Made by a program: the position numbers and the translations under genes
The notes under the pieces: model-generated
What the model was told of the DNA's origin: nothing
The model's input: the letters and a program-made list of their open reading frames with translations, nothing else
The model's database searches: none
Part shown: piece by piece, positions 37,156-46,370 of the stretch
How the letters are laid out: every line of letters begins with the position of its first letter
Position numbering within the stretch: position 1 is the first letter of the stretch
DNA from: DSVZ01 sp037439785
GTDB lineage: Bacteria; Verrucomicrobiota; Verrucomicrobiia; Limisphaerales; J093
Direction: 5' to 3'
NCBI GenBank assembly: GCA_037439785.1
Contig: JBBIVJ010000024.1
Span: forward strand, 8,900-72,899
DNA length: 64,000 bases

Positions 37156-38439
37156 ATGCGCTACGTCCCGGAGCTGCACCGCGATCCCAACGGTCTGACG
37201 CTGGCGGTTGCGCCCATGCCCGGTCTGCCCGGAGTGTGCGTGGGGCTGTGGGTTGGCGTGGGCAGCCGGTACGAAGAGGCCCCGCTCAACGGGGCCTCCC
37301 ATTTCATCGAGCACATGCTCTTCAAGGGCACCCGCCGCCGCCGGGCGCGGGACATTTCCGCCGCCATCGAGGGGGTGGGTGGTTCGCTCAACGCCTTCAC
37401 CAGCGAGGAAACCACCTGTTTCTATGCCCGCGCGCCCCGCCGCCACCTGGCCACGGTGGTGGACGTGCTGGCGGACCTCTTCCTCAATTCGGTCTTCGAC
37501 CCGCGCGACCTGGAGACCGAGCGCGAAGTCATCCGCGAAGAGGTCGCCATGTATCGCGACCAGCCGCACCAGCACGTCGAAGAACTGCTCAACGCCCTCC
37601 AGTGGCCCGACCACCCCCTGGGCCGCCCCCTGACCGGCACCGAAGCCACCCTGGCCCGCCTGGAACGCCCGCAACTGCTCGCCTTCCGCCGCCGCCATCA
37701 TGTGGCCCCCGCCATCGTCCTCACCGTCGCCGGCGGCTGCACCGCCGCCGAATGCCGGCGCGCGCTGGCCCGCTGGGCGGACCGCTTCCCCGGCGGGGCA
37801 CGCCCGGCCTTCGAGCCGGTGCCGCCCTCGCGGCAGGTCGAGCCCGGCCTCCGCCTGGAACGCCGCCCCATCACCCAGACTCAACTGGCCCTGGGCCTGC
37901 GCACCTGTTCGCGGCACGACCCGCGCCGCTTCGCCCTGCGGCTGCTCAACGTGATCCTGGGCGAAAACGCCAGCTCCCGCCTCTTCCAGGTCCTGCGCGA
38001 GGAACGCGGCATCACCTATCACATCGGCAGCGGCCTGAGCTTCTACCACGACACCGGCGATCTGGTGATCACCGCCGGCCTCGAACCCGGCCAACTGGCC
38101 GGCGCCCTGCGCCTGATCGTGGCCGAACTGCGCCGGCTCAAAACCCATCCCCCCCGCCCCGCCGAACTGGGGCACGCCCGCGAGTACGCCCTCGGCCAAC
38201 TGGACCTGAGCCTGGAAAGCAGCGAAAACCAGATGATGTGGCTGGGCGAACAATGGCTCGGCCACGGCCGGCTTTTCACCCCCGCCGCCTATCGCCGGGC
38301 CCTCATGCGCGTGTCCGCCGCCGATCTCGGCGCCGCCGCGCGCGATTTCTTCCGGCCCGACCGCCTCAACCTCGCCCTGGTGGGTCCCCACCGCGCCACC
38401 GAACTCGAGGTCATCCGCCGCCTCCTGCGGGAACTGTAA
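37156..38439 (+). CDS. Single-domain M16 metallopeptidase
   Basis: 427 residues, the processing-peptidase-like half-size M16 form. Zinc motif HFIEH (in GASHFIEHMLFKGT, near residue 51), with the third ligand Glu in ETEREVIREEVAMY. The second domain has RLFQVLREERGITYHIGSGLSF, the R...Y substrate pair. Such proteins act as homodimers or with an inactive partner. It follows the LOG gene in one operon and ends 9 bases before the convergent nuoN stop. Confidence 0.93.
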   Translation: MRYVPELHRDPNGLTLAVAPMPGLPGVCVGLWVGVGSRYEEAPLNGASHFIEHMLFKGTRRRRARDISAAIEGVGGSLNAFTSEETTCFYARAPRRHLATVVDVLADLFLNSVFDPRDLETEREVIREEVAMYRDQPHQHVEELLNALQWPDHPLGRPLTGTEATLARLERPQLLAFRRRHHVAPAIVLTVAGGCTAAECRRALARWADRFPGGARPAFEPVPPSRQVEPGLRLERRPITQTQLALGLRTCSRHDPRRFALRLLNVILGENASSRLFQVLREERGITYHIGSGLSFYHDTGDLVITAGLEPGQLAGALRLIVAELRRLKTHPPRPAELGHAREYALGQLDLSLESSENQMMWLGEQWLGHGRLFTPAAYRRALMRVSAADLGAAARDFFRPDRLNLALVGPHRATELEVIRRLLREL

Positions 38440-38448
38440 CCGCACCCT

Positions 38449-39939
38449 CTACCGGCCGGCCTCCGGCACCCGCGTCGGCGCCACGGCCGCTTGCGCCGCG
38501 GCCGCCGGCCGCCCCTCCGTCCCGGACCGCAGCCCCGCCAGCGAGCCGGACACCGCTTCCAAAAAACGCCCCGGCACCAGCCCGAGCCCCAGCACGGCCG
38601 CGATGAGCCCCGCACACAGGGCGCGGGCCGGAACCGAAAGCCGCACCGGCGCCGCTGCCGGCTCGGGCGGGTCCCGGAAAAACGCCTCCCGGAACAGCGC
38701 CAGGTAGTAGTAGATGGCCAGGGCCGCGTTCACCATCGTGAACAGGACCAGCACGCGATGGCCCCGCTCCCACGCCGCGGTGAGCAGTGCCAGCTTGCCC
38801 ATGAACCCCGCCAGCGGCGGCACCCCCGCCAGCCCGAAGACTCCCACCGCCAGCGTCGCCGCCAGCAGGGGTGAGCGGCGATGCAGCCCCGCCAGGTCCC
38901 CGACCACCAGGTTCGCGCCCTCCGCGGCCAGCAGGCTGAACACGGTGAAGCACGCCAGGGCCATGAACAGGTAGGCCACCAGGTAGTACAGCGCCGCGGT
39001 AAAACCGGCCTCGTTCAGCGCCACCAAACCCACCAGGGCATACCCGGCGTGGGCGATACCGGAAAAGCCCAGCAGCCGTTTCAGGTCCGTCTGTGCCAGC
39101 GCGATCAGGTTGCCGTAAAACATCGAGGCCAGCGCCAGCCCGGTGAACACCGCCGGCAGCACGCCCGACTCCGGCTCCGCCAGGGCCGCCAGCCGCACCA
39201 ACACCACCGCCGCCCCCAGTTTGGGCAGCGTGGCCACGTAACCGGCGGTCTCGTTCGACGCGCCCTGGTACACGTCCGGCGTCCAGAAGTGGAAGGGAAA
39301 CACCGCCAGCTTGTAGAACAGCCCGCAGCAGGTCAGCCCCAGCCCGGTTACCACCGCCGCCGCCGGCGCACCGGCCAGCCGCGGCAGCATCTCCGGCAGG
39401 TGCGTGGTGCCGGTCAACCCGAACAGCCAGCTCAGCCCGAACAGCATCAGGCCGTTGGCCGTGACGCCGAACACCAGGTACTTGATGGCCGACTCCATCT
39501 GCACCCGTTGCCCGGCCCGCTCCCGCCGCATCGCCACCAGGAAATACAGCGGCAGCGAGGCCAGCTCCAGCGCCACCACCAACGTGATCAGCTCGATGCT
39601 GCTCACCAGCAGCATCAGCCCGCTGACGCTCAACACCAGAAACAGGTGGTACTCGGGCCGGACCGCGCCGGGGATGTCCGGCAACTCCCGTTGCTGCCAG
39701 ACCACCAGCAGGTAACCCACGGCCAGGACCAGCTTCAACCACTGCGAAAAGGCGTCCACCCGGTACGCCCCCTCGAAGAGCGTGCCCCGCGCCGGCAGCG
39801 CCCACCACGCGGCCAGGATCGCCACCGCCGCCGTGGCCGTGGCCAGTCGCTGCGCCGCCCGGTCCCGCCCGGTGCCCAGGCTCAGCCCAAACAGCCCCAG
39901 CGCACCCAGCAGCAAAACCAGTTCAGGGAGGAAGGTCAT
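38449..39939 (-). CDS. nuoN: Complex I subunit NuoN
   Basis: Membrane-arm antiporter-like subunit next to NuoK and NuoJ, 496 residues, about 14 helices. Proton-path residues are visible in YKLAVFPFHFWTPDVYQGASNE (TM7 Lys), TLPKLGAAVVL (TM8 Lys) and AGFMGKLALLTAAW (TM12 Lys). The helix-5 Glu lies in ELITLVVALELASLPLY. Last gene of the nuo operon, 21 bases after nuoM. Confidence 0.95.
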   Translation of the reverse strand: MTFLPELVLLLGALGLFGLSLGTGRDRAAQRLATATAAVAILAAWWALPARGTLFEGAYRVDAFSQWLKLVLAVGYLLVVWQQRELPDIPGAVRPEYHLFLVLSVSGLMLLVSSIELITLVVALELASLPLYFLVAMRRERAGQRVQMESAIKYLVFGVTANGLMLFGLSWLFGLTGTTHLPEMLPRLAGAPAAAVVTGLGLTCCGLFYKLAVFPFHFWTPDVYQGASNETAGYVATLPKLGAAVVLVRLAALAEPESGVLPAVFTGLALASMFYGNLIALAQTDLKRLLGFSGIAHAGYALVGLVALNEAGFTAALYYLVAYLFMALACFTVFSLLAAEGANLVVGDLAGLHRRSPLLAATLAVGVFGLAGVPPLAGFMGKLALLTAAWERGHRVLVLFTMVNAALAIYYYLALFREAFFRDPPEPAAAPVRLSVPARALCAGLIAAVLGLGLVPGRFLEAVSGSLAGLRSGTEGRPAAAAQAAVAPTRVPEAGR

Positions 39940-39960
39940 GACAGGGAAGCGCGGAAAACT

Positions 39961-41472
39961 TCAGGGACCGATCGCGGCCGGCGGCCCGGCGGGGCCGAGG
40001 GTGGTCGCCACCAGCAGATGCTGCACGCTCGCCTCGAACAACCGCACCAGCGGCGCGGGCTGCAGCCCGATCCACAGCACCAGCCACGCCAGCGGCAGCA
40101 AGGTGAGCAGCTCGCGCAGGGTCAAATCACCCACCCCCGAGTGGTCGGGATTCTGCGGGCTGCCGTAGGCCACCTTTTGGAGCATCCGCAGCAGGTAGGC
40201 CGCCGCCAGCACCACCCCGGGCACGGCCGCCAGCGCCACCACCGGCGAAGCCTCAAACGCACCCGCCAACGCCAGGAACTCGCCGATGAAGCTGTTGGTC
40301 CCGGGGAATGCCATCGAGGACAGGGCGAACAGCCCGAAAAACCCGGCGAAGACCGGCACCTGCCGGCCCACGCCCGCCACCGCCGTCAACTCGCGCGTGT
40401 GCAGCCGCTCGTACAGCAGGCCCACGCAGAGGAACAACGCCCCGGTGGTGATGCCGTGGTTGATCATCTGCAACACCGCCCCTTCGATCCCGGCCCGCGT
40501 AAGCGTGAAGATGCCCAGCGTGGCAAACCCCATGTGCCCCACGCTCGAATAGGCCACCAGCTTCTTGAGATCGCTCTGCGCCAGCGCGGTCAGCCCGCCA
40601 TAGACGATGGCCACCACCGACAACCACGTCAGCGCCGGCGCCAGCAGGCGCGTGGCCTCCGGCGCCAGCGGCAGCGACAGCCGCAGGAAACCGTAGGTGC
40701 CCATCTTCAACAGCACGCTGGCCAGAATCACGCTGCCCGCCGTCGGCGCCTCGACGTGCGCCGCCGGCAACCAGGTGTGAAACGGAAACATCGGCACCTT
40801 GATGGCGAACGACAGGAAAAACGCCGCAAACACCCCGAGCTGGAAGCCCAGCGGCCACCCCCGCCCGCTCAGGACTCGCAGGTCCCACGTCCCCGCCTGC
40901 CAGTACACGGCGATGATCGCCACCAGCAGGAACACCGAGCCGGCCATCGTGTAGATGAAGAACTTCAGCGCCGCATAGACCTTGCGCGGCCCGCCCCAGA
41001 CGCCGATCAGCAGCGCCATCGGGATGAGCATCGCTTCCCAGAACAGGAAAAAGAGCACGAAGTCCAGGGCGCAAAACACCCCCACCATTGCCGTCTCCAT
41101 CACCAACAGCCCGATCATGAACTCCCGCACCCGCGTGGTGATGTACCGCCACGACGCCAGCACACACAGCGGCAGGATGCCCACCGTCAACAGCACCAGG
41201 ACCAGGCTCAAGCCGTCCACCCCCACCGTGTACCGCAGCCCCAGGGGCGGCACCCACGGCCGGTCCTCGACGAATTGAAACGCCGGCGTGGCCGGATTGA
41301 ACTCCAACACCACCGGCACCGAGGCCGCCGCCACTGCCAGCGTGGCCACCAGCGTCCACCCCCGCACCGCGCGGTCGCGGCGCAGCAGGCCGGCCACGGC
41401 CGCCGCCGCCAGCGGGCCGAAGATCAGTACGCTGAGCCAGGGAAAAGCCGCGGGGGTTTCGAGGGAGTTCAT
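39961..41472 (-). CDS. nuoM: Complex I subunit NuoM
   Basis: 503 residues. The helix-5 Glu occurs in FLFWEAMLIPMALLIGVWGG, the TM7 Lys in FAIKVPMFPFHTWLPAAHVEAP, the TM8 Lys in VLLKMGTYGFLR, then LVAYSSVGHMGFATLG. These match NuoM rather than NuoL (GVWGG and MFPFHTWLP). The ATG at 41472 overlaps the upstream stop as ATGA; a start 3 codons earlier is possible. Its C-terminus is the normal helix 14, not the long lateral helix found in NuoL. Confidence 0.95.
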   Translation of the reverse strand: MNSLETPAAFPWLSVLIFGPLAAAAVAGLLRRDRAVRGWTLVATLAVAAASVPVVLEFNPATPAFQFVEDRPWVPPLGLRYTVGVDGLSLVLVLLTVGILPLCVLASWRYITTRVREFMIGLLVMETAMVGVFCALDFVLFFLFWEAMLIPMALLIGVWGGPRKVYAALKFFIYTMAGSVFLLVAIIAVYWQAGTWDLRVLSGRGWPLGFQLGVFAAFFLSFAIKVPMFPFHTWLPAAHVEAPTAGSVILASVLLKMGTYGFLRLSLPLAPEATRLLAPALTWLSVVAIVYGGLTALAQSDLKKLVAYSSVGHMGFATLGIFTLTRAGIEGAVLQMINHGITTGALFLCVGLLYERLHTRELTAVAGVGRQVPVFAGFFGLFALSSMAFPGTNSFIGEFLALAGAFEASPVVALAAVPGVVLAAAYLLRMLQKVAYGSPQNPDHSGVGDLTLRELLTLLPLAWLVLWIGLQPAPLVRLFEASVQHLLVATTLGPAGPPAAIGP

Positions 41473-43280
41473 GGTCTCCACACCTGATAGAGCATCCAGC
41501 CCACCAGCCCCAGCGCCATCACCGCCAGCGCCAGCAGCAGGCTTTCCTGCAGGTGCGCCCGTTGGAGGGCGCGCAGCCGCTCCCCCCCCGCGCGCACGGC
41601 CGCGGCCAGGCCGTCCACCGCGCCATCAATGACCCGTTGGTCGAACCACCCCGCCTCGCGCGCCGCGCGCACCACCCCGGCCAGCCCGGTGCGGCGATAC
41701 CGTTCGCCCCACCAGGCGTCCAGCGCCCGCACCGGCCCCTCGGCCAGCCGCAGAAACGCGCGGCCACCCCGCCGGTAAAACCAGTCGGTGTCCAGGCTGA
41801 TGGTCGGCTCGGGCGTGAGTTTCTTCAGGAACAGGAAGAACCCCAGCGCCGTGAACAGCAGCACCTGCAGCGTCTCGGCCACGTGGTAGCTGGTGTACGG
41901 CTGGTAGGTCACCGGCTGGAAGGGCAGCATCGCGTACAGGTACGGCGTGTAACAGCCGATGAACACGCACAGCCCGGCGGTGATCGCCATCGCCAGGGTC
42001 ATGTTCCAACCGGGGTCGCGCGCGCGCGCCCAGACCTCCGGCGTGCAGGGGTTGTCCCCGAACCAGATGAAGTACGGCACCTTCAGGCCGGTGTGCAGGA
42101 AGGTGCCCGCCGAGGCCAGCATCAACCCGAACCCGGCCCAGAGCCGGTGGTCCTCGAAGCTGGCCGCCACGATCATGGACTTGCTCACGAAACCGCTGAA
42201 CAGCGGGAAGGCCGAGATTGAAAGCCCGCCGATGAGTGTGAACAGAAACGTCCACGGCATCTTCGGATACAGCCCGCCCAGGCGCGTGAAGCGGCTCTCG
42301 CCGGTCATGTGCAACACCGCCCCGGTGCCCATGAACAGCAGCCCCTTGTAGAGGATGTGGGCGAAGGCGTGGGCACAGGCGCCGTTGAGCGCCAGTTGCC
42401 CCACCGGCGTGTCCAGGTCCGCCAGGCCCACCCCGGCCACCATGTAGCCGACCTGGCTGATGATGTGGTAGGCCAGCAGCCGGCGGCTGTCGTTTTCCAG
42501 CACGGCGTACACCACGCCGTACACCGCCATGATCACGCCCAGCGGCACCAACAGGTCCAGCCCCGGCAACCCCCGCGCCAGTGCGTACACCGCCGTCTTG
42601 GTGGTGAGCGCGCTCAGAAAAACCGAGCCGTTGAAGGTCGCCTCCCCGTAGGCGTCCGGCAGCCAGGCGTGCAGCGGCGGCACGGCCGCGTTGAGAATGA
42701 AGCCGGTCATCACCAGGTACGTCGCCAGCGTGGGTTGTGCGACGTCCAGGGCCTCGAAGGCCAGGCTGCGCGTGGCCTGGTAGTGCAACACAATCCCCGC
42801 CAGCAACGCCACCCCGCCCGCCACGTGCACCAGCAGATAGCGGTACCCGGCCCCCAGCGATTCCGGCCGCCCCCGGTACCAGATCAGAAACACCGAGGCC
42901 AGCGCCATCAGCTCCCAGAACATGAACAGCGTCACCCAGTCGCCCGCGTAGATCGCCCCCAGCGACCCGCCCGCGTACACCCAGGCGGCCACGTGCTCGC
43001 CCACCCGCCGCACATGCAGGCCGTAGAGCGTGGCCAGCACCGCCATCAACGCCATGATGTAGCCGAACACCAGGCTCAGCCGGTCCACCCGCCCGAAGAC
43101 CAGCGTCCAGTCCAGGAACCGCACCTCCCCCCAGGTGCCCGGCTCCAGCCCCAGCGTGCGCGCGAAGGCCAGCGCCGGCACCAGCAACAGCCAGCCCCGG
43201 CGGACCCGCTCCGGCACCAGCGGCAACAGGGCCGCCCCCCCCAGCATTACCAGCGCCGGATGCAGCCAGAAACTACTCAT
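41469..43280 (-). CDS. NuoL/MrpD-type antiporter subunit (second copy)
   Basis: 603 residues. Antiporter-type (proton_antipo_M) fold with about 14 helices and a long C-terminal extension: a Trp/Arg-rich amphipathic part and a final helix (LALAVMALGLVGWMLY), as in the lateral arm of NuoL. The helix-5 Glu is in FMFWELMALASVF. The TM7 stretch reads LNAAVPPLHAWLPDAYGEATFN, with Asn where NuoL/M/N have the key Lys; TM8 keeps Lys in LTTKTAVYALARG. This is the form often annotated as Na+/H+ antiporter subunit D. It overlaps nuoM by 4 bases and the small gene by 8. Confidence 0.88.
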   Translation of the reverse strand: MSSFWLHPALVMLGGAALLPLVPERVRRGWLLLVPALAFARTLGLEPGTWGEVRFLDWTLVFGRVDRLSLVFGYIMALMAVLATLYGLHVRRVGEHVAAWVYAGGSLGAIYAGDWVTLFMFWELMALASVFLIWYRGRPESLGAGYRYLLVHVAGGVALLAGIVLHYQATRSLAFEALDVAQPTLATYLVMTGFILNAAVPPLHAWLPDAYGEATFNGSVFLSALTTKTAVYALARGLPGLDLLVPLGVIMAVYGVVYAVLENDSRRLLAYHIISQVGYMVAGVGLADLDTPVGQLALNGACAHAFAHILYKGLLFMGTGAVLHMTGESRFTRLGGLYPKMPWTFLFTLIGGLSISAFPLFSGFVSKSMIVAASFEDHRLWAGFGLMLASAGTFLHTGLKVPYFIWFGDNPCTPEVWARARDPGWNMTLAMAITAGLCVFIGCYTPYLYAMLPFQPVTYQPYTSYHVAETLQVLLFTALGFFLFLKKLTPEPTISLDTDWFYRRGGRAFLRLAEGPVRALDAWWGERYRRTGLAGVVRAAREAGWFDQRVIDGAVDGLAAAVRAGGERLRALQRAHLQESLLLALAVMALGLVGWMLYQVWRP

Positions 43281-43533
43281 CGTAATAGTCCTCCCCCTGC
43301 ATGATCCCGGCGTGGCCCCAGGCCTTGGACACCAATATGATCAACGTGCAGGCCGCGAAGCCGAACACCGACCAAAACCCGGGCAGGTGCTCCGCCTCCG
43401 TGTGGGCGTGCGTCTTGTCCACCACCCACGGCAGCGCGTCGGCCACCACCAGCAGCGCCAGCACCGCGTAACTCACGCCCCGCACCCCGCGCGGGCGGGC
43501 ACGCAACCATTCGATCAACCGCACCAGGATCAT
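43273..43533 (-). CDS. Small two-helix membrane protein inside the nuo operon
   Basis: 86 residues. Two hydrophobic helices (VSYAVLALLVVADALPWVV and FWSVFGFAACTLIILVSKAW) flank a His-rich loop THAHTEAEHLPG; the C-terminus is MQGEDYYDE. Short proteins with a PGF...G...AK...EDYYD pattern accompany MrpD-like antiporter subunits in several phyla; their function is not known to me. It overlaps both neighbours (4 and 8 bases), so it is translated with the two antiporter subunits and may be an accessory subunit holding them together. Confidence 0.8.
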   Translation of the reverse strand: MILVRLIEWLRARPRGVRGVSYAVLALLVVADALPWVVDKTHAHTEAEHLPGFWSVFGFAACTLIILVSKAWGHAGIMQGEDYYDE

Positions 43534-45014
43534 GGGAACAGCAACCGCGCGAAGTTCAAAAACAGGTCCGGGTAAAAGCCCAGCAGGACCGAGATGGCCG
43601 CCGTCAGACACAGCGGTACCACCATCGCCGGCGAGGCCTCCCGCCACCCCGCCGCCGGCGGGTCCGACGCCCCCCCCGCCGACCGGCCGAAGAACCCCCG
43701 GTACACCACCGGGGCGAAGTAGGCGGCATTGAGCAGCGTGCTGGCCAGCAACACCCCCAGCAGCGGCAACGCCCCCGCCTCCAGCGAGCCCAGCGCCAAA
43801 TACCACTTGGAGACAAACCCGCCCACCGGCGGCGCGCCGATCATGCTCAGCGACGCCAGCGCAAACGCGCCAAAGGTGAAGGGCATCGCCCGCCCCAGCC
43901 CGTGCATCTCCGAGAGGTTCTTCTTGTGTGCGGCCACGTAGATGGCCCCGGCGCAGAAGAACAGCGTGATCTTGGCAAAGGCGTGATTGGCGAGGTGCAG
44001 CAGCCCGCCCTGGATGCCCGCCGGGGTCAGCAGCGCCACCCCCAGCAGGATGTAGGACAACTGGCTGACCGTCGAGTAGGCCAGCCGCAGCTTGAGGTTG
44101 TCCTGGCTCAGGGCGATCACCGAGGCGGCCAGGATGGTGAAGGAAACAAAGTAGGCCGTGGGCAGTCCCAGGTGCGCCGCATGCATCCGGTCCACCCCGA
44201 ACACGTAGAGCATGACCCGCGCGGTCGAGAACACCCCCACCTTCACCACCGCCACCGCGTGCAACAGCGCGCTGACCGGCGTGGGCGCGACCATCGCCCC
44301 CGGCAACCAGTGGTGCAGCGGCATCAGGCCGTTCTTGGCGAAGCCCAGCAGGCAGGCCACGTACAATCCCGCCACCAGTCCCTGGGAAAGTCCGCCCGGC
44401 AGGATGCCGGTGCGGGGGTTGTCCGCGAAGTCCAGGCTGCCGGTCAGCACGTAGATCAGGATCATCGCCGGCAGGACCAGCCCCTTGGCCGTGGCCGTCA
44501 GGTAGGTCAGGTACTTGCGCCCGCCCTCGTAGCCCTCCGCGTCCTGGTGATGCGCCACCAGCGGGTAGGTGCTCACGCTCACCACCTCGTAAAACAGGTA
44601 CAGCGTCAGCAAATTGTCGGCGAAGGCACAGCCGATGGCCCCAAACAGCGCCAGGGCAAAACAGACGTTGAACCGCGTCTGCGCGTGTTCCCGCAACCCG
44701 CGCATGTAGCCCGCCGAGTAAAACACCGTCAGCACCCACAGAAACGACGCGGCCAGCGCGAAGATCATGGACATCGCGTCCGCCCGCAGCGCCACCCGCA
44801 GCCCCGGCAGCAGCTCGAACACGCCGTAACGCAACGTCCGCCCCGCCAGCACGTCCGGCCCCAGAGACGCCGTCAGCCCAAACAGCGTCAACGCCGCCCC
44901 CAGCGAACAGGCCTCGCGCAGGTTGGGCCGCCGGCCCGTGGCCATCACCAGCCCCGCTCCCACCAACGGCGCCAGCAGGGCGTACAGGAGTCGAGGCTCG
45001 GAGATCGGCGCCAT
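43530..45014 (-). CDS. NuoL/MrpD-type antiporter subunit (first copy)
   Basis: 494 residues, about 14 helices, without the long NuoL lateral extension. Proton-path residues are intact: helix-5 Glu in TLYLFYEVVSVSTYPLVAHH, TM7 Lys in FAKNGLMPLHHWLPGAMVAP, TM8 Lys in AVAVVKVGVFSTARV, and TM12 Lys in GGFVSKWYLAL. It belongs to the monovalent cation/H+ antiporter subunit D group near NuoL and MrpD. It takes the place of nuoL right after nuoK (3-base gap). Which of the two copies replaces NuoL is not decidable from the sequence alone. Confidence 0.88.
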   Translation of the reverse strand: MAPISEPRLLYALLAPLVGAGLVMATGRRPNLREACSLGAALTLFGLTASLGPDVLAGRTLRYGVFELLPGLRVALRADAMSMIFALAASFLWVLTVFYSAGYMRGLREHAQTRFNVCFALALFGAIGCAFADNLLTLYLFYEVVSVSTYPLVAHHQDAEGYEGGRKYLTYLTATAKGLVLPAMILIYVLTGSLDFADNPRTGILPGGLSQGLVAGLYVACLLGFAKNGLMPLHHWLPGAMVAPTPVSALLHAVAVVKVGVFSTARVMLYVFGVDRMHAAHLGLPTAYFVSFTILAASVIALSQDNLKLRLAYSTVSQLSYILLGVALLTPAGIQGGLLHLANHAFAKITLFFCAGAIYVAAHKKNLSEMHGLGRAMPFTFGAFALASLSMIGAPPVGGFVSKWYLALGSLEAGALPLLGVLLASTLLNAAYFAPVVYRGFFGRSAGGASDPPAAGWREASPAMVVPLCLTAAISVLLGFYPDLFLNFARLLFP

Positions 45015-45017
45015 CGC

Positions 45018-45338
45018 TCAGCCCTTCAAGTCCCTCAGGTCCCGGGTGAGGACGGACCGGTAGTTGCGATACACGGCGATGACCAGGCTCAGCGCCACGG
45101 CCACCTCGGCGGCCGCCAGGCCCATGATGAACAGCACGAAAAGCTGGCCCACCGCCGGGTCCGGCGCGGTGAACCGGTTCAGGGCCAGAAAATTCAGCGA
45201 GGCCCCCGAGAGGATCAGCTCCCCGGCAATCAACAGGCCGATGAGCGTGCGCCGGCGCAGCAGGCCGAACACCCCCGCTGCCAACAGCACAGCGGCGAGA
45301 ACCAGGTAGGTTTCCAGTCGGTCGTGGAGCGGGTTCAT
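45018..45338 (-). CDS. nuoK: Complex I subunit NuoK
   Basis: 106 residues with three helices. LIAGELILSGASLNFLAL carries the conserved helix-2 Glu, and FIMGLAAAEVAVALSLVIAVYRN carries the second Glu needed for the proton link. The gene overlaps nuoJ by 4 bases. Confidence 0.95.
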   Translation of the reverse strand: MNPLHDRLETYLVLAAVLLAAGVFGLLRRRTLIGLLIAGELILSGASLNFLALNRFTAPDPAVGQLFVLFIMGLAAAEVAVALSLVIAVYRNYRSVLTRDLRDLKG

Positions 45339-45883
45339 GAGGAGGAAGGCGGCGCACTCCGGCCATGCCGGGCCAGGACCAGCGCGCCCAAAATGGCCAG
45401 CAACAGCACCAGCGAGATCAGTTCAAAGGCCAGGCACCAGGTCGAAAGCAGCGCCACCCCCAGCGACTCCACCGACCCGCTCCCCGGCGGGCGGGCCGGG
45501 GCTGACGGCCAGCGGGTGTGCACCCCCAGCCACGCCAGCGCCCCGCCGGCGGCCAGGCTCACCAGGAGCGCCGCCGCGCTCGCCAGTCGCGCCCGCGGCC
45601 GGGGTTGCTCCGGCGGGGGCTCGTCCGGCTCGGCCAGCATGACGGCAAAGACGATCGTCACGCAGACCGCGCCGATGTAGATGAGGATTTCCATCAGGGC
45701 CAGAAACGGGCTGTGCAGGAAGTAGTACAGGCCCGCCAGGCCCACCGACCCCAGGGCCAGGCCGCTGACGCTGCGGATGACCCGCTGACTGGACACCGCC
45801 AGCACGGCCCCGCCCACCGTGACCGCCACGCACAGGGCGAACACGACCGCCACGATCCAGGAGGCGCCGGGGAAGGAGTTCAT
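45335..45883 (-). CDS. nuoJ: Complex I subunit NuoJ
   Basis: 182 residues, five helices. YYFLHSPFLALMEILIYIGAVCVTIVFAVML is the diagnostic helix-3 region containing the pi-bulge Tyr. A Pro/Arg-rich loop of about 60 residues separates it from the last helix (FELISLVLLLAILGALVLAR). It overlaps nuoI and nuoK by 4 bases each. Confidence 0.93.
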   Translation of the reverse strand: MNSFPGASWIVAVVFALCVAVTVGGAVLAVSSQRVIRSVSGLALGSVGLAGLYYFLHSPFLALMEILIYIGAVCVTIVFAVMLAEPDEPPPEQPRPRARLASAAALLVSLAAGGALAWLGVHTRWPSAPARPPGSGSVESLGVALLSTWCLAFELISLVLLLAILGALVLARHGRSAPPSSS

Positions 45884-46368
45884 GCGCCAGGGGGGGTGGA
45901 CGGTGCCGATGGCGCCGGGGCGGCCACCGCAGGCCGGGCTTGCAGGCGTTTGAGCAGGTCCAGGAAGTAGGCCTCCCGCCCGGTGCCGGCCAGGTTGTAG
46001 CGCCGGCTGAACCGCAGGGCTTCGGTGGGGCAGACCTCGACGCACGAGCCGCACAGGCTGCAGCGGGTGAAGTCCACGGTGAAGACCGTGGGCGATTTCT
46101 TCTTCTCGCCCTCGCGCTTGATGCCCTCGACCAGGATGCAGCCGCTGGGGCAGGCCTTCTCGCAGGACTTGCACGCCACGCACAGCGACATGCCCGTCTC
46201 GGGATCGCGCACCAGTTCGATGTGCCCGCGGTACCGCTCCGGGATGGGCAGGGTCTGGTACGGATAGGGTACGGTGACCGGCGGTTTGAAAAACTGGGTG
46301 AGGGTCACCCGCATGCCGGTCAGCAGGCTGCGGAAGCCCGTCCACCATTCGGCGAGGACGTTTCTCAT
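45880..46368 (-). CDS. nuoI: Complex I subunit NuoI (2x[4Fe-4S])
   Basis: 162 residues. Two CxxCxxCxxxCP motifs, CVACKSCEKACP and CSLCGSCVEVCP, bind clusters N6a and N6b that pass electrons toward NuoB. The N-terminal amphipathic part (FRSLLTGMRVTLTQFF) and PYPYQTLPIPERYRG are standard for NuoI. The C-terminal 25 residues are Ala/Pro-rich. It starts 2 bases after nuoH. Confidence 0.95.
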   Translation of the reverse strand: MRNVLAEWWTGFRSLLTGMRVTLTQFFKPPVTVPYPYQTLPIPERYRGHIELVRDPETGMSLCVACKSCEKACPSGCILVEGIKREGEKKKSPTVFTVDFTRCSLCGSCVEVCPTEALRFSRRYNLAGTGREAYFLDLLKRLQARPAVAAPAPSAPSTPPGA

Positions 46369-46370
46369 GG

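Noticed and set aside
38881..41487. 868-codon plus-strand open frame
   Set aside because: Antisense to nuoN and nuoM; Gln/Arg/His-rich translation typical of a reversed membrane-protein gene.
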